Notes: generated by a model from the sequence alone, not told the origin. Numbered from the stretch's first letter, positions 1-9,482 are shown. The stretch is 64,000 nucleotides of DNA from Candidatus Bathyarchaeota archaeon (GCA_014729945.1 WJJC01000225.1:3719-67718), one strand, 5' to 3'. Program-made: numbers and translations.

Positions 1-143
1 TCCAATATCAACTGTTTCCCAGTCTCCCATCCCAAGGAATCCACGATAGATTTACTGAAAGCCAGATGCAGTAAAGCTAGTCGCTGGGTAACAACCTTAA
101 CCTCGTTCTCAGCCTCGGCTAGAGGCACCAATTCATCACTCAT
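1..143 (-). CDS. Partial protein, possibly ATC-hydrolase-like
   Basis: The N-terminal 47 codons of a minus-strand gene read in from the left edge; the rest lies outside the window. It starts with ATG (MSDELVPLAEAENEV) and continues into an Ala/Leu-rich helix, a stretch reading LLHLAFSKSIVDSLG, and a segment ending GKQLIL. The pattern of a helix followed by a Glu/Lys-rich turn resembles the start of L-2-amino-thiazoline-4-carboxylic acid hydrolase-like proteins, but too little is visible for a firm call. It lies 34 bp downstream of valS on the same strand, so the two may be co-transcribed. Confidence 0.5.
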   Translation of the reverse strand, partial: MSDELVPLAEAENEVKVVTQRLALLHLAFSKSIVDSLGWETGKQLIL

Positions 144-177
144 AGTTAAAATAGTTAAACAGAGAGTGTAAAAGAGT

Positions 178-2592
178 TTAGAGAATCATGGTGAAGCCTA
201 TGCTATCATAGTTCTCCACCACAGCCTCGCCGCCTTCCTCGGCTATGATCTCAAGTTCCTCCACTTTCAAAGTGTCTTTGATATCCTGTGCCCCCAATTC
301 AAGATCACCTGAGTTCTCCGGAGCGTGGATGGTTAGCTTGGGTACCGGTGCGTTAAGGCTTACGCCTTTCCTGTTCTTCTCTGTGCGTATACTGCTGATA
401 GCCGCGATGACTATGTCCCCTACTCTCTCAGCCTCCTCATCCACCAGGGATGAATCATATTCAGGCCAGGCAGCTACTGTCACGCTCTCATCAATCTCAT
501 ACATAGTTCGATATATCTCATCGCAGATATGGGGGGTTATCGGCGCCATGAGTTTCAATATATCCTTTAAGATATGGTGAAGGGTCCACTGAGCTGCCTT
601 CTTGGGTTCACCCTCACCGTATAGCCTCGTCTTAGCGGCCTCAAGATAGTGATCACAGAGCACGTGCCAGGTATAGTTTCTCGTCGCCTCTGTAGCGTTC
701 ATGAAGTCACAGTTTTCCATGGCCTCTGTACTGCGTTTAATGATCTTCTGCATCTTGGTCATGATCCATCTATCAAGCAGCTGGGGCTCAGCCTCACCTC
801 CATCATAATCCTCCAGTCTCATGCCCACGAATCTGGCTGCGTTCCACAGTTTACGCATGAACCTCCATCCATACTCCACGTCTTCCCATCTGAATGGAAT
901 ATCAGTACCCGTGGAGCCTCCTGCCGCCGCCCACTGCCTTGAAGCATCCGCACCATATTTCTCGAATACCTCTGGTGTGGACACGAAGTTACCCAGGCTC
1001 TTACTCATCTTTCTACCGTCCTCACCCAATACCATACCGTTGATGAGTACACTATCATAGGGGGTCTCATCGAATAAAGCGAGGTGCCTTACCATGAGGT
1101 AGTAGGCCCAGGTCCTTATGATGTCCTGTCCACTGGGGTGTACTGATGCGGGGAACTGACGTCTCCAGTTGGGTTTATCGGGCCAACCGGCGTGTATCGC
1201 ACAGGTCATGCTGCTGTCAAACCATGTGTCCATTACATCGGTGTCGGGTACGTATTCGTTGCTTCCACATTCACATGTATCCTCTATCATGGTTACCTTG
1301 GGGTCAACTGGCAACTCGTCTGGTTTAGCGAGCCTAATTTTTCCGCAGTCTTTGCAGTACCACGCCGGTACTGGGGTGGCGAATACTCGTTGCCTTGATA
1401 AGACCCAGTCCCAGTCCAGTCCTGTGGCCCAGTCGATGAGCCGCTGCCTCATCCAGTCAGGGTACCATGTGATCTTCTTGGCGGTCTCCACCACTTTATC
1501 TGTGAGCTGGATGGTTCTGAGGAACCATTGACGCGCGGTTACTATCTCGATGGCGGTATCGCATCTCCAGCAGAGCCCTACCTCCTGTTCCAGTTGTTTC
1601 GCCTCTACGATTAATTTTTCTTCGCGCATATCTTCTACGAGTTTTCTCTGACCTTCATCTATTGTCATCCCAGCATAGTCCTCTGCCACTGGTTGCAGTT
1701 TTCCCTGTTCATCTATCAGCTTCACTACGGGTAGGTTGAATCTTGCTACTGCTACTACGTCTGCCTTGTCTCCGTAGGTGCAAATCATCATGGCGCCTGT
1801 TCCGAAGGTGGGATCCACTTCATCGTTAGCTATTATGGGCACCTTTTGCCCGAATACGGGTACGATTGCCTCTCCGCCTATAAGATGCTGATACCTCTCA
1901 TCAGATGGGTTCACTCCCAGCGCTACACATGCAGGTAAATAGATGGGTCTTGTGGTTGCTATCAATACCTGGCCTTGATCAGTCTCAAAGGGAATAGTGT
2001 AAATTAACCCGTTTTTCTGCTCATGTTCTACCTCGGCGTCTGCGATAGCTGTCTCACATCGGGGACACCAATTTATCGGGTGCTCTCCCTTGTAGATCAT
2101 ATCTTTATCATATAACTTTAGGAAACTCAGCTGTATCTTCCTGATATACTCAGGATCCATGGTCCTGTACTCTGTGGTCCAGTCTATACTTGTTCCCAGA
2201 CGCATAACAGCCGTCTTCATCTTAGCGATATACTGCTCTATCCAGTCCTCACACATCTCCCGGAATACGTCCGGTGGAACATCGCTCTTCCTCACACCCT
2301 TGGCCTTCTCCACCGCTACCTCTGTGGGTAAGCCGTGGCAATCCCATCCCTGGGGGAATAACACATTGTAACCCTGCATTCTCTTATATCTGGCCCGTAT
2401 ATCGAAGTATGTCCAGTTCAGGACATTACCCATATGGAAGTCGCCGCTAGGGTAAGGTGGGGGAGTGTCTACGCTGTAGACAGGTCTCGTCTCATCCTCC
2501 CAGTCGTATCTGTATATTTCTTCTTCTTCCCATTCCTGTTGCCACTTTTCCTCCATCTCGATGAAATCGATCTTGCGTGGTAAGACTTTCAA
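178..2592 (-). CDS. valS: Valyl-tRNA synthetase
   Basis: Class I aminoacyl-tRNA synthetase that charges tRNA-Val in the cytoplasm. Of 804 residues, the Rossmann catalytic core carries the HIGH-type motif FHMGN at residues 52-56 and KMSKS at 528-532. The editing (CP1) insertion lies between them, with the TTRP element near residue 213. Zinc-type Cys pairs sit near 176-179 (CPRC) and 341-344 (CWRC), and a DTWFDSS segment near 455-461 is typical of the Val/Ile/Leu group. The anticodon-binding helical domain follows. The protein is shorter than bacterial ValRS because the long C-terminal coiled coil is absent, as in archaea. The start is TTG; a strong Shine-Dalgarno (AGGAGAT) lies 8 nt upstream, which supports it over later codons. 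Confidence 0.96.
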   Translation of the reverse strand: MKVLPRKIDFIEMEEKWQQEWEEEEIYRYDWEDETRPVYSVDTPPPYPSGDFHMGNVLNWTYFDIRARYKRMQGYNVLFPQGWDCHGLPTEVAVEKAKGVRKSDVPPDVFREMCEDWIEQYIAKMKTAVMRLGTSIDWTTEYRTMDPEYIRKIQLSFLKLYDKDMIYKGEHPINWCPRCETAIADAEVEHEQKNGLIYTIPFETDQGQVLIATTRPIYLPACVALGVNPSDERYQHLIGGEAIVPVFGQKVPIIANDEVDPTFGTGAMMICTYGDKADVVAVARFNLPVVKLIDEQGKLQPVAEDYAGMTIDEGQRKLVEDMREEKLIVEAKQLEQEVGLCWRCDTAIEIVTARQWFLRTIQLTDKVVETAKKITWYPDWMRQRLIDWATGLDWDWVLSRQRVFATPVPAWYCKDCGKIRLAKPDELPVDPKVTMIEDTCECGSNEYVPDTDVMDTWFDSSMTCAIHAGWPDKPNWRRQFPASVHPSGQDIIRTWAYYLMVRHLALFDETPYDSVLINGMVLGEDGRKMSKSLGNFVSTPEVFEKYGADASRQWAAAGGSTGTDIPFRWEDVEYGWRFMRKLWNAARFVGMRLEDYDGGEAEPQLLDRWIMTKMQKIIKRSTEAMENCDFMNATEATRNYTWHVLCDHYLEAAKTRLYGEGEPKKAAQWTLHHILKDILKLMAPITPHICDEIYRTMYEIDESVTVAAWPEYDSSLVDEEAERVGDIVIAAISSIRTEKNRKGVSLNAPVPKLTIHAPENSGDLELGAQDIKDTLKVEELEIIAEEGGEAVVENYDSIGFTMIL

Positions 2593-2893
2593 TGTAATTT
2601 ATCTCCTTTTGGCGTTTGATGCGGTTCCCTTGCCAAGTATAGGCTATCTTGGTTGGCTTGTTTCTTTAAAAGGTTGTCCGCGGTGGTCTGAGCAGTGAGT
2701 TTGTGTCTCTGGTCTTTAAACTGCCCCATTGGGGGCAACAAAACGATACCCCATAATCCTCACATCAGACTAGGTTACTTAGAAGATGCTTGAATATATA
2801 TTTTCAGATAAATTGCTGGCAGGATAGGGCATGTCAACCATCAGACCACGTATATTTACCTATAACCGGGATCGAATCGTGTGATCAACTGTT
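2593..2893. other. Intergenic region with valS leader
   Basis: About 300 bp separate valS from the next gene, which is on the same strand. The part nearest valS holds a TATA-like box and ribosome-binding site. The remainder (about 2690-2890) shows no open frame of useful length, no tRNA and no clear repeat. No T-box or other known riboswitch structure was recognised. Confidence 0.5.
2665..2672 (-). promoter_or_regulatory. TATA-like box of valS
   Basis: Read on the minus strand the site is CTTTTAAA. It lies about 75 nt before the valS TTG, which would give a leader of roughly 48 nt containing the AGGAGAT ribosome-binding site. This is inferred from spacing only. Confidence 0.4.
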
Positions 2894-3739
2894 TTAGAAG
2901 CCCTGATTAAGCATCGATACTATTTCTTCATCATTTTTTCTAGGTCCTTTCAGGGTTATTTCATCTGATAGGGTGACTCTCATGCCATCGACTGCAGAGT
3001 ATACCGGGATACCTGTCTTCTTCGCTAGATAAGCTGCCTCCACCTCAGGATCCGCGTTCAGCATCCTCATACCGAAATGAGTTAATATACAGGCCCCAGG
3101 CTGTACTTCTTCCAGTATCTTCAACGCGTCATCTGTATTCAGGTGAATAGAGATCTCGTTATCTCTAGGCCACATGGTGCAAAGGATCAGTAATCTTAGA
3201 TCATTATAGCTCTCAGATAGACCCGGATAGTGACCGGTGTCGCTACTGTAGCCTATGCTCCCGTTACTGGTTTGTATTCTCAGACCCACGGTGCATGGGT
3301 CGCTATGCATAGCCTCAGTTGCCGTGAAATCCAGTTCCTCTACCTGGAAAGCTGTTCCCTCGTAGAGTTCAACTATGTCTCTAACTATGCCCTGATGATA
3401 TTTACTTATACTCGGCCCGATACCGTTAGCGCCCCTTAATACGCTTTTGGATGCTGCAAGTACCCCTCTCTTGGCCGTAGTACCCCGGGTCATGGCCTCG
3501 ATGAAGACCTCGGCATCAGTGTAATGATCAGGGTGACAGTGGGTCACGATTAGACCATCGAGATTACTGGGGCTTAGTTTAGCCCAGTTGCTGAACACCA
3601 GTGCCCCGGGGCCTGGATCGATATGGACCTGGGTCTCACCTTCGGTTAATCTTATTCCCGCGGTTCGCCTCCTCTGGGTAGTCATTACGAATCTCCCCCC
3701 ACCGGTTCCAAGAATATCAATAATGGTCTCAGGGCTCAT
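2894..3739 (-). CDS. Metallo-beta-lactamase-fold hydrolase
   Basis: A 281-residue cytoplasmic metal-dependent hydrolase of the RNase Z/PhnP-like branch (COG1235 type). The metal-binding motif THCHPDH is at residues 66-72, supplying His67, His69, Asp71 and His72. Further ligands are expected from the His in EAMHSDP, the Asp in SSDTGHYPG and the His in LTHFGM. The N-terminal GTGGGRFVMTTQRRRTAG loop and DPGPGAL strand also match this branch. No signal peptide is present. It lies 78 bp downstream of the D-aminoacylase gene on the same strand, so the two may form an operon. The substrate (cyclic phosphodiester, RNA or other ester) cannot be told from sequence. Confidence 0.85.
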   Translation of the reverse strand: MSPETIIDILGTGGGRFVMTTQRRRTAGIRLTEGETQVHIDPGPGALVFSNWAKLSPSNLDGLIVTHCHPDHYTDAEVFIEAMTRGTTAKRGVLAASKSVLRGANGIGPSISKYHQGIVRDIVELYEGTAFQVEELDFTATEAMHSDPCTVGLRIQTSNGSIGYSSDTGHYPGLSESYNDLRLLILCTMWPRDNEISIHLNTDDALKILEEVQPGACILTHFGMRMLNADPEVEAAYLAKKTGIPVYSAVDGMRVTLSDEITLKGPRKNDEEIVSMLNQGF

Positions 3740-3817
3740 ACACGAATATACATGGTCTTCATATTTAGACGCATATGCAAAACCAAAAAGGAATGGGTCT
3801 CCCTCCGCATGAGCTCA

Positions 3818-5401
3818 TTATTTTTTTACTAGTATTTCACCTTCTGTGGCACCCGTGTGTTCACCATTCTCCAAGGTAATTGATCCATTGATGATAACAT
3901 ACTTGATGCCTTCAGAGTATCTATGTGGATCATCAAAGGTGCTCAGATCCTTCACCGTACGCGGGTCGAATATGGTTATATCGGCTTTCATTCCTTCTCT
4001 GAGTACTCCACGGGTCTGTAAACCTAGTCTCGCTGCTGGCATGGAGGTCATCCTTCTCACGGCTTCCTCCAGTGTTAGTAGTTTCTTCTTTTTCACGTAC
4101 TGGTCTAGGTATCGGGGAAAAGCGCCATAGCACCGGGGGTGAGGCTTACCGGATCCAAGTTGCCCGATTGGGGCGAGGACCCAGCCGTCGCTGCATGGCA
4201 TTACAGCCGGGTGTTGAACCATTGTGTCAACGTCTTCTTCTTCACCCCAGAAGGTGATGTTCATGGCTTCTCCTTGTTCATCTATCATGAGTTTACATAC
4301 TGTATCGACGAGGTTTTTCTCCCATCTTTCAGCTATATCAGCGACGCTCATACCTTCAATCTCCTTATTCCCGGGGGTCTTAACATAAGAAACAATTACC
4401 TTGGAGAAGTCTCTACCAGTTTTCCTGTATTCGGCCGCTATTTTCTCCCTGATCTCCGGGTCTTTTAGCTTCTCCAGCATTCGGGGCACCCCATCGGCGT
4501 GGAGCCAATCCGGTATAATCTGACTCAATAAACTTGAGCCAGCTGTGTAGGGGTAGATATCAGCGGTTATGTCTAATCCCTTTTCTCTTGCTTCATCGAT
4601 GTGTCTTAGAGTAGTTTCCCTGTGTCTTCCTCTGAGGTGTTTCCTACTACCACAACTGCTGCCAAGGTGGGATACCTCTACTGGTATCTTCATCTCTTTT
4701 CCTAGTTTTATCGTATCCTGGAGATTGTTATCCTCTCCACGCATATGGGTGGAATATAGTCCATCGTATTCTCTGAGAACCTTACCTAGTTCAACAAGTT
4801 CCCTGTTATCTGAGTACAGGCCCGGCGGGTAGCCTAATCCTGTGCTCATCCCGTAACTGCCTTGATCCATCGCGATAGTCAAGTACCCTCGCATGGTGTC
4901 CAGTTCACTCTTTGTTGGTTTTCTATCCTGAAAACCCATGGTCGCTATCCTGATGCTACCGTGACCCACGAAGGGAACCAGGTTGAGGCTGGTGCCTTTC
5001 TCAGCTATGTTCTGTTTAAATGTCTTAAGGTTACTCCAGTCGTATTTGAAGTCCACTCCACTGGTGAATGGTTTCATGTACTCGATTAGGTCTTCTCTGT
5101 GTTCCTCGGATAAGGGGTACATGGAGAGTCCACAGTTACCCATGGTTACCGTGGTTACTCCCTGGTGGATATAGCTGAAGGTTTTGGGGGTCCCCAGTAT
5201 GGTGTGGTCCGCGTGGCTGTGAATGTCTATCCATCCCGGTGATACGGTTAAACCCTCGGCGTTGATTGTCCTTTCTGTGTCACCGGTTATTCTGCCTATC
5301 TTGGTGATCTTTTCTCCCTTGATAGCGATGTCTGTTTTTATCCATGGGGCTCCTGTTCCATCTATTATGGAACCGTTTTTAATTACGAGATCGTGGGTCA
5401 T
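3818..5401 (-). CDS. N-acyl-D-amino-acid deacylase (D-aminoacylase)
   Basis: A 527-residue amidohydrolase-superfamily enzyme that releases D-amino acids from N-acyl-D-amino acids. It opens with the small beta domain and the usual IDGTGAPW segment. The metal-binding HSHADH is at residues 61-66, GNCGLS near 113, and a metal Asp lies in the PCSDGW motif near 402-407. The C-terminal beta domain includes GMKADITIFDP. Length matches the family (about 480-540). Metal His residues in EVSHLGSSCG and in the downstream HADGVPR region are also consistent. Hydantoinase or dihydroorotase is less likely given the GNCGLS and SDGW motifs. It probably acts with the other amide-bond hydrolases in this window on D-amino acid or peptide-derived substrates. 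Confidence 0.88.
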   Translation of the reverse strand: MTHDLVIKNGSIIDGTGAPWIKTDIAIKGEKITKIGRITGDTERTINAEGLTVSPGWIDIHSHADHTILGTPKTFSYIHQGVTTVTMGNCGLSMYPLSEEHREDLIEYMKPFTSGVDFKYDWSNLKTFKQNIAEKGTSLNLVPFVGHGSIRIATMGFQDRKPTKSELDTMRGYLTIAMDQGSYGMSTGLGYPPGLYSDNRELVELGKVLREYDGLYSTHMRGEDNNLQDTIKLGKEMKIPVEVSHLGSSCGSRKHLRGRHRETTLRHIDEAREKGLDITADIYPYTAGSSLLSQIIPDWLHADGVPRMLEKLKDPEIREKIAAEYRKTGRDFSKVIVSYVKTPGNKEIEGMSVADIAERWEKNLVDTVCKLMIDEQGEAMNITFWGEEEDVDTMVQHPAVMPCSDGWVLAPIGQLGSGKPHPRCYGAFPRYLDQYVKKKKLLTLEEAVRRMTSMPAARLGLQTRGVLREGMKADITIFDPRTVKDLSTFDDPHRYSEGIKYVIINGSITLENGEHTGATEGEILVKK

Positions 5402-5740
5402 TTTCTACATCTCTGGATTGTTTTAGGGTATTTAGTATGTGCGGGTACTGTGTGTTAAAAATAGTTAAATGACGGTTCTATGTTTTTTGGTGTCTTGGTA
5501 GTCATGTCTGTATTTTTTTAGGCGTTGATTGAAGTATTGACGTTTGTTTTTCTGTTTTTTGCTTTTTCTTGGTATAATTATTGTTTTTTAATAATAATTT
5601 ACTAGATTGTACTCAGGTTAAAGATCATTTAGTTACTTAATAAGTACATCTAGTTAACTGTAACTAGAAAAAACATAGAATAGTTACACCTGAAAACATG
5701 TAATTAGAAGCAATATATCAAGAGAAACCCAAAAATAATC
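5402..5740. other. AT-rich divergent intergenic region
   Basis: This 339-bp spacer separates divergent genes. Its left half is T-rich on the + strand (runs such as gtttttctgttttttg) and its right half is A-rich, so composition flips near 5600-5640. It contains a cluster of TAGTTAC motifs listed separately. No open frame of useful length or RNA gene was seen. Confidence 0.55.
5630..5687. repeat. TAGTTAC repeat cluster with hairpin palindrome
   Basis: TAGTTAC occurs directly at 5630-5636 and 5681-5687, inverted at 5660-5666, and in the variant TAGTTAA at 5651-5657. The central pair forms a perfect inverted repeat, CTAGTTA-actg-TAACTAG (5650-5667). The cluster lies 54-111 bp before the start of the secreted glycosidase gene, the usual place for an archaeal operator. 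The regulator is unknown. Confidence 0.45.
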
Positions 5741-7211
5741 ATGACCCCCCACAGAAACCTATTCTTGGTTATTTTATTCTCCTCCATTATATTCACTAAC
5801 TTCACCCATGGTGAAACAGATTACGCCCTATCCATGAATATAAGACTGCGAACCACATCAGACTGGACACTGGTGAAGCTAGAGGGAATCGGTGAACTAC
5901 TTCTAAGCGATCACACCAAATCAAAGTACAACCACAATGTTGTAGCCGATGATGATCACATATCCATCTGGATCGGGAAACCCCAGTATGACGAAAGCCT
6001 GACCCAGATAGAGGTTTAATAGTCTCAGTTAACCCAGGGAATCTAACAGTACATATCTCCAAAGGTTACATCGGGTATACAGGTATCAAAGTATCTGCCT
6101 GGACAGGTGAAAATTATCGAATCCTAACAGGAATAACCCATAAAAGAACCCACGGAGATCAAAGCCATAACCGATATTCCAAAATAATCTATCAAAAAAA
6201 CCTTGACCCATACAAAATCAGATTAATAACCCCCTCTACCAAACAGAAAAAGAAGTCTTAGCCGTATACTATCCTTGGTATGGTAAACCAGACGAAGAAA
6301 ACTTGGGGAGATACTGGGGATATGTCAACGATACCAGTATACAAGAGTCCACCAACTATCCACTATTAGGTGCTTACGATTCCACTAACACCTCAGTCAT
6401 CAATAAGCATATCGAGATGGCTAGAAGTAGTGGCATTACATGTTTTACAGTAAGCTGGTGGGGAGTAAATACATATGAAGACAAGGTATTCAAAAAGTTG
6501 CTAAATAATACCAAAGATTTCAAGACTTGTGTTTACTATGAGACGTATCGCACCCCCACCCCACTATTAGAAGAACAAGTAATTACTGAGTTACAGTACA
6601 TAATCAAGAACTATAGTTCTCACCCGAACTATTTTCGATATAATGGTAAACCTGTTGTGATAGTATTCAGCGCTGAGGGACAAAACCGAGACGATGATTT
6701 CTGGTTGAAGATAAGATCAAGGGTAAATGCCTGTTTTTTAATCGGTGATTTCCGTAGCCCTGAGTTACTGGATGTTTTTGATGGTGTGCACATCTACAAT
6801 GAGCTGGATCTCCAAAAACATAAACATCTAACATCTTGGACCTCAAGTCAAAACAGGAGACTGGTGTATGATTCTATTCCTATGTTTAATCTAAAAAGTA
6901 GAGATTGTTTCATTATTTGTGATAGCTTGCTGACTCTAGGTACAGTTACACCGGGATATGATGACACCAAAATAAGGGCCAATGGAACAAGAATAAGTAG
7001 AAATGGTAACGAGACCTATCGAAACTACTGGGCGACCATCCACGAGTATCCGCTTGACTGGGTCCTAATCACCAGCTGGAATGAGTGGCATGAAGGAACC
7101 GAGATAGAGCCCAACAGAGAAAAAGGGTATAATGCATTATATGAGACTAGAAAACAAGTGGAAAAATTTATGGAGATTAACGATGATCGTGAGGGCTGTC
7201 ATGAGTCTTAA
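5741..7211 (+). pseudogene. Secreted GH99-like glycosidase, two frameshifts
   Basis: Three reading frames join into one protein of about 490 residues. Part 1 (5741-6019) has a signal peptide (hydrophobic LFLVILFSSIIFTNF, then THGE) and the start of a beta-rich domain. Part 2 (about 6015-6230) continues that domain in the next frame (GLIVSVNPGNLTVHIS). Part 3 (about 6235-7211) is a glycoside-hydrolase domain with the GH99/WbsX-like features AVYYPWYG, ITCFTVSWWG and, near the end, ITSWNEWHEGTEIEP. Adding one G at 6013-6014 and one C in the C5 run at 6230-6234 restores one open frame. GH99 enzymes act on alpha-mannosides; substrate here is unknown. Either a decayed gene or two homopolymer sequencing errors. 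The conventional start at 6303 would lose the beginning of the catalytic domain. Confidence 0.8.
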
Positions 7212-7644
7212 TGGGATGTATCTTCAACCAGCCATCCTCGATACTGTATCCACGTAATCCATCATACTCTATATCGTTTCCCTCAAGAATATCCAAGGCT
7301 TTCTTCTCTAACCCTTTGGGGGCGTATACGAATAGTTTCTTGTATTTGCGTCCTACACTCGCTGAATCACTTAGGAACTGCCATAACTTGGCTCTTTCAG
7401 AGGTAATATTCTCCTCGGATTCAACCATCCCCAGTTCCTGTACTCCACCATCACAGTTGAGTATGACTATGCTAGGGTAAACCACTTCCCCCCACGGAGT
7501 TAGGAGCCCAAAACGTTTCTCCTCATCATTTACAATGGTCTTGTAGCATGGGGGCCAGCTATCCTCGGGTTGATCTACGAATGGAAACCTTGTAGCCGCG
7601 ATTATACGCGTAATTCTGTGTCTCTGTCTCTCTGGGTCTATCAA
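7177..7644 (-). CDS. Unknown protein, possible PD-(D/E)XK-like fold
   Basis: A 155-residue soluble protein with no signal peptide. The middle reads as alternating strands and helices (YPSIVILNCDGG, then VQELGMVESEENITSERAKLW, then KLFVYAP). That spacing of an acidic strand followed by Glu and a Glu-Arg-x-Lys-x-Trp helix recalls restriction-endonuclease-like proteins of unknown function, but the catalytic Lys cannot be assigned. It starts 1 nt after the stop of the upstream HD gene, indicating translational coupling. Its 3' end overlaps the convergent glycosidase gene by 35 bp. Confidence 0.65.
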   Translation of the reverse strand: MIDPERQRHRITRIIAATRFPFVDQPEDSWPPCYKTIVNDEEKRFGLLTPWGEVVYPSIVILNCDGGVQELGMVESEENITSERAKLWQFLSDSASVGRKYKKLFVYAPKGLEKKALDILEGNDIEYDGLRGYSIEDGWLKIHPIKTHDSPHDHR

Positions 7645-7645
7645 T

Positions 7646-8197
7646 TTAATCTAGTCCTATTTCTGGTGCCACGTCCTGCATGGCTTTTATGGATATACGC
7701 GCGAACTCTTTGAATGATAAATCTATCTCCTCACACAACATGATGTTTTCTCTGCTAACCTGTTTCGCAAAGGAACTGTCTTTCATGCGTCTCTTGACGC
7801 TATTAGGCTTCATACCTTTCATGTTAGTTGGTCTAACTAATGCGTTCGCTACGATCATACCCGAAATAGCGTCAGCCGCCAGCAACGCGATGTCAAACCT
7901 TGTCTCCACCTTGTTGCCCGTTAACTCATTGTGCCTTAGTATAGCGTTTATGGCCCCTTCTGGTAAAATGTCTTTAACCATCTCTGCTGATTTTATGCCG
8001 TGCATACTCATGTCGTCACCGAATTTCTCATAGTCTATGTCATGGAGTATACCAGTTGCCTCCCATAGTTCCTGGTCTTCCTCGAAGTGTTCAGCTAAGC
8101 CCTTCATAATGGCACCGACAGCAATCATATGGTTGACCAAGTTCTCGTTTTTTACATGTTTCTTTACTAGTTCTATTTGTTCTTCTCGGGTGATCAT
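7646..8197 (-). CDS. HD-domain phosphohydrolase
   Basis: A 183-residue protein of the HDIG/HD superfamily. It has the metal-binding series His (NLVNHM), HD (GILHDIDYEKF), His (DDMSMHG), His (ILRHNELTG) and the final Asp in LAADAISGMIV. Such proteins hydrolyse phosphate esters of nucleotides or related small molecules; the substrate is unknown. The start is ATG. The downstream gene starts immediately after its stop, so the two are co-expressed. A TATA-like CTTATAC on the minus strand at about 8221-8227 would give a very short leader. Confidence 0.85.
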   Translation of the reverse strand: MITREEQIELVKKHVKNENLVNHMIAVGAIMKGLAEHFEEDQELWEATGILHDIDYEKFGDDMSMHGIKSAEMVKDILPEGAINAILRHNELTGNKVETRFDIALLAADAISGMIVANALVRPTNMKGMKPNSVKRRMKDSSFAKQVSRENIMLCEEIDLSFKEFARISIKAMQDVAPEIGLD

Positions 8198-8243
8198 ACG
8201 GGTAGAACATGCTTGGCGGGGTATAAGATTTCGTAGGTTTAGC

Positions 8244-8250
8244 TTAAATA
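8244..8250 (+). promoter_or_regulatory. TATA-like box of MFS gene
   Basis: TTAAATA lies 42-48 bp before the TTG start at 8292. It predicts transcription starting near 8272, leaving a short leader that contains GGTGGA as ribosome-binding site. Confidence 0.35.
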
Positions 8251-8291
8251 TGGGTGTTTAGGGTACTCTGGTATTCATTGGTGGACCAAGG

Positions 8292-9482
8292 TTGGAAAAC
8301 AAGCAGAAGAGTTACAAAGAGATCTTGAGCTACGGGCTCATAGTAATGGCGGTTACGCATAGCCTAGCCCACGCATTCCAGAACATGCATACAGCATTAT
8401 ACCCGGAGCTTGTGAAAGAGTTTGTACTTACAAATCAGCAGATTGGATTAATATCATCTATACCGAGTCTCGTCTCGGCTATTCTATCAATACCCATGGG
8501 ATTACTAAGCGATAAAATTGGAGCAAAGAAGATGATTATACTAAGCATCATTGTCGCAACATCTGGAGCTTTAATCGCTGGACTAGCCCAGAATCCCTGG
8601 ATGTTGATAATCGCTGTAAGCCTACTATATCTAAACACAACCATCTATCACCCGGCCAGCTACAGTTTCACTACGTTCCTCTTTGAGCCAAAGGATAGAC
8701 CTAAAGCCCTCGGAGTACAGGGGGCAGGTGGTACGCTGGGGATGGCGCTGGGCCCCATAAGTATCTCTATCCTTGTGGGGTTACTGGGACTGGGTTGGAG
8801 GCGTGCATATCTCGCGTGGATAATCCCCCTGTTGCTGGGCATTGTCTCGGTTTGGTACATCAAATTCATACCCACATCAGATGACGAGGATAAGACCAAC
8901 GAGGAGACAGGTACATCAGGGGCCTCATCAATATGGAGTACAAGCCTAGCCATGTTCCTAACATTCGGTGGCCTCCGATCCATGGCATCATACATGACTC
9001 TAACTTTCATAAGTATCTGGCTTGTGAATACGCGGGGAATGGATCTTGCTTTCTCCAGTCTGATTCTAGGAACCAGTAGCTTGATGGGGATAGTCGCATC
9101 ACCCCTCGGAGGTATTCAGGCTGCTAAATACGGTGAAAAACGGTGGACTGTAGCTACATCAATTATCTCATACTCATGCTTTGCTTTAGCGTTTCTAGTA
9201 CCGGGTAACACTGCTTTCACCGTATTCTACATTGGATACGGTTTCTTCAACCTCTTCAGTATGGCAGCCAACTCCGCGATAACAGCGAAACTCAGTCCAA
9301 GCAAGCAGAGAGGTCTCGGATTTGCCCTTTACTTCCTGCCAGGCAGTATCATGGGAGCCCTTGGACCAATGGTTGCGGCTTATATAGCTGATATGGTGGG
9401 GATTTACTCAGTGTTTATGGCGAGTATAGGCGTGTTTGCTTTAGCCTGGCTGGTTTTAACTTTTGGAGTAAAAGTCGATTAA
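8292..9482 (+). CDS. MFS transporter
   Basis: A 396-residue major facilitator superfamily carrier with about 12 membrane segments. The loop between segments 2 and 3 carries the MFS signature GLLSDKIGAKKM. Another conserved element is the Gly-rich VQGAGGTLGMALGP in segment 5. A hydrophilic central loop (residues about 198-213, DDEDKTNEETGTSG) divides the halves. The start is TTG, chosen because GGTGGA lies 7 nt upstream and the first helix begins soon after. Substrate unknown; bacterial relatives include nitrate, sugar-phosphate and fosmidomycin-type exporters. It is divergent from the HD gene. Confidence 0.88.
   Translation: MENKQKSYKEILSYGLIVMAVTHSLAHAFQNMHTALYPELVKEFVLTNQQIGLISSIPSLVSAILSIPMGLLSDKIGAKKMIILSIIVATSGALIAGLAQNPWMLIIAVSLLYLNTTIYHPASYSFTTFLFEPKDRPKALGVQGAGGTLGMALGPISISILVGLLGLGWRRAYLAWIIPLLLGIVSVWYIKFIPTSDDEDKTNEETGTSGASSIWSTSLAMFLTFGGLRSMASYMTLTFISIWLVNTRGMDLAFSSLILGTSSLMGIVASPLGGIQAAKYGEKRWTVATSIISYSCFALAFLVPGNTAFTVFYIGYGFFNLFSMAANSAITAKLSPSKQRGLGFALYFLPGSIMGALGPMVAAYIADMVGIYSVFMASIGVFALAWLVLTFGVKVD

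Noticed and set aside
2600..2690. Riboswitch or T-box in the valS leader
   Set aside because: The predicted leader of about 48 nt is too short and shows no such structure.
5802..6062. Minus-strand open frame over the glycosidase start
   Set aside because: Antisense to signal-peptide and beta-domain coding sequence; no supporting features.
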